From the NCBI RefSeq assembly GCF_024346955.1, contig NZ_AP024883.1, positions 744,001-808,000 on the forward strand: a stretch of DNA of 64,000 nt, in the 5' to 3' direction. Position numbers and translations under genes: made by a program. Source of the DNA: Vibrio mangrovi. Lineage in GTDB: Bacteria > Pseudomonadota > Gammaproteobacteria > Enterobacterales > Vibrionaceae. Under the pieces are notes generated by a model. The model was given only the letters and a program-made list of their open reading frames with translations, did not search any database and had not been told where the DNA came from. Of this stretch, positions 63,696 through 64,000 are shown one piece after another (position 1 is the first letter of the stretch; every line of letters begins with the position of its first letter).

Positions 63696-64000
63696 ATGAG
63701 TGAAAGGGTGACTGTTGCTGAATTGATTTCTCCCTGGCTTGAATTAAAGTCGGCGGAGTATGCTGATATTCAGGTTCAGCGTCTGGTGCTCGATAGTCGC
63801 CGGATTCAACCCGGAGATACTTTTGTTGCGGTGATAGGTCATCAAGCTGATGGCCGGCGTTTTATCGACGCTGCCATTGCTACGGGAGCTAATCTTATTC
63901 TGGCGCAGTCTGATCCGGATAATACTCACGGTACAACTGAGTTTCGGGCTTCTGTACCCATCGTATATCTGAATGATCTCAATCACCACCTTTCTGAATT
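63696..64000 (+). CDS. murE: UDP-MurNAc-tripeptide synthetase MurE (N-terminal part, cut by window end)
   Basis: Adds meso-diaminopimelate to UDP-MurNAc-L-Ala-D-Glu. The ATG at 63696 opens MSERVTVAELISPWL, then LVLDSRRIQPGDTFVAVIGHQADGRRFI, the UDP-binding motif of MurE. It runs open to the window end (about 101 codons). Follows ftsI by 9 bp. Confidence 0.93.
   Translation, partial: MSERVTVAELISPWLELKSAEYADIQVQRLVLDSRRIQPGDTFVAVIGHQADGRRFIDAAIATGANLILAQSDPDNTHGTTEFRASVPIVYLNDLNHHLSE

Overview
The window is a 64 kb piece of a gammaproteobacterial chromosome. Gene order and protein sequences point to the Vibrionaceae: pncC-recA-recX-alaS-lysC-csrA, then a Ser/Arg tRNA array, oadGAB and a gshA-luxS pair. 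Most of it is conserved housekeeping DNA. The exception is a block of about 20.8 kb (roughly 1.1-21.85 kb) between the 5' end of mutS and pncC, which holds an essentially complete pathway for using pectin-derived oligogalacturonides. A Vibrio with this gene set is likely to live on plant or algal detritus or plant roots (inference).

Region 1, 1-1101: the N-terminal part of mutS, minus strand, cut by the window edge.

Region 2, 1363-21775, the pectin island: ogl (PL22 oligogalacturonate lyase) with an SSS-family symporter; pelX (PL9 exolyase, apparent lipoprotein) with kdgM (oligogalacturonide porin); a divergent operon togMNAB-pelW-MATE (ABC importer, PL2 cytoplasmic exolyase, MATE exporter); kdgK-eda; paeX (pectin acetylesterase); kduD-kdgF and an RpiB/LacAB-type isomerase; and kdgR (IclR-type regulator). 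Oligomers would cross the outer membrane through KdgM, be trimmed by PelX, and enter by TogMNAB and/or the SSS symporter. PaeX would deacetylate them, and PelW and Ogl would cut them to unsaturated monomers. KdgF, the isomerase and KduD would lead to KDG, and KdgK and Eda to pyruvate plus glyceraldehyde-3-phosphate. KdgR-like palindromes lie upstream of at least five of these genes. No kduI, endo-pectate lyase or pectin methylesterase is present here, and no integrase or IS element flanks the block.

Region 3, 21.9-33.3 kb: pncC, SOS-controlled recA-recX, alaS, lysC, csrA, an array of two tRNA-Ser(GCT) and four tRNA-Arg(ACG), and the sodium-pumping oxaloacetate decarboxylase operon oadGAB.

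Region 4, 33.4-49.3 kb: a quinone-oxidoreductase-like MDR protein, a YqaA-family membrane protein, an M16 lipoprotein protease, gshA, luxS, a CNNM/CorC-type transporter, YpjD, ffh, rpsP-rimM-trmD-rplS, degS, a DegQ-like protease and zapG.

Region 5, 49.4-64 kb: zapE, rplM-rpsI, petABC (cytochrome bc1), sspAB, dolP-diaA-yraN-lpoA on the minus strand, rsmI, rnpB, then the start of the dcw division cluster (rsmH-ftsL-ftsI-murE, cut by the window end) without a recognisable mraZ.
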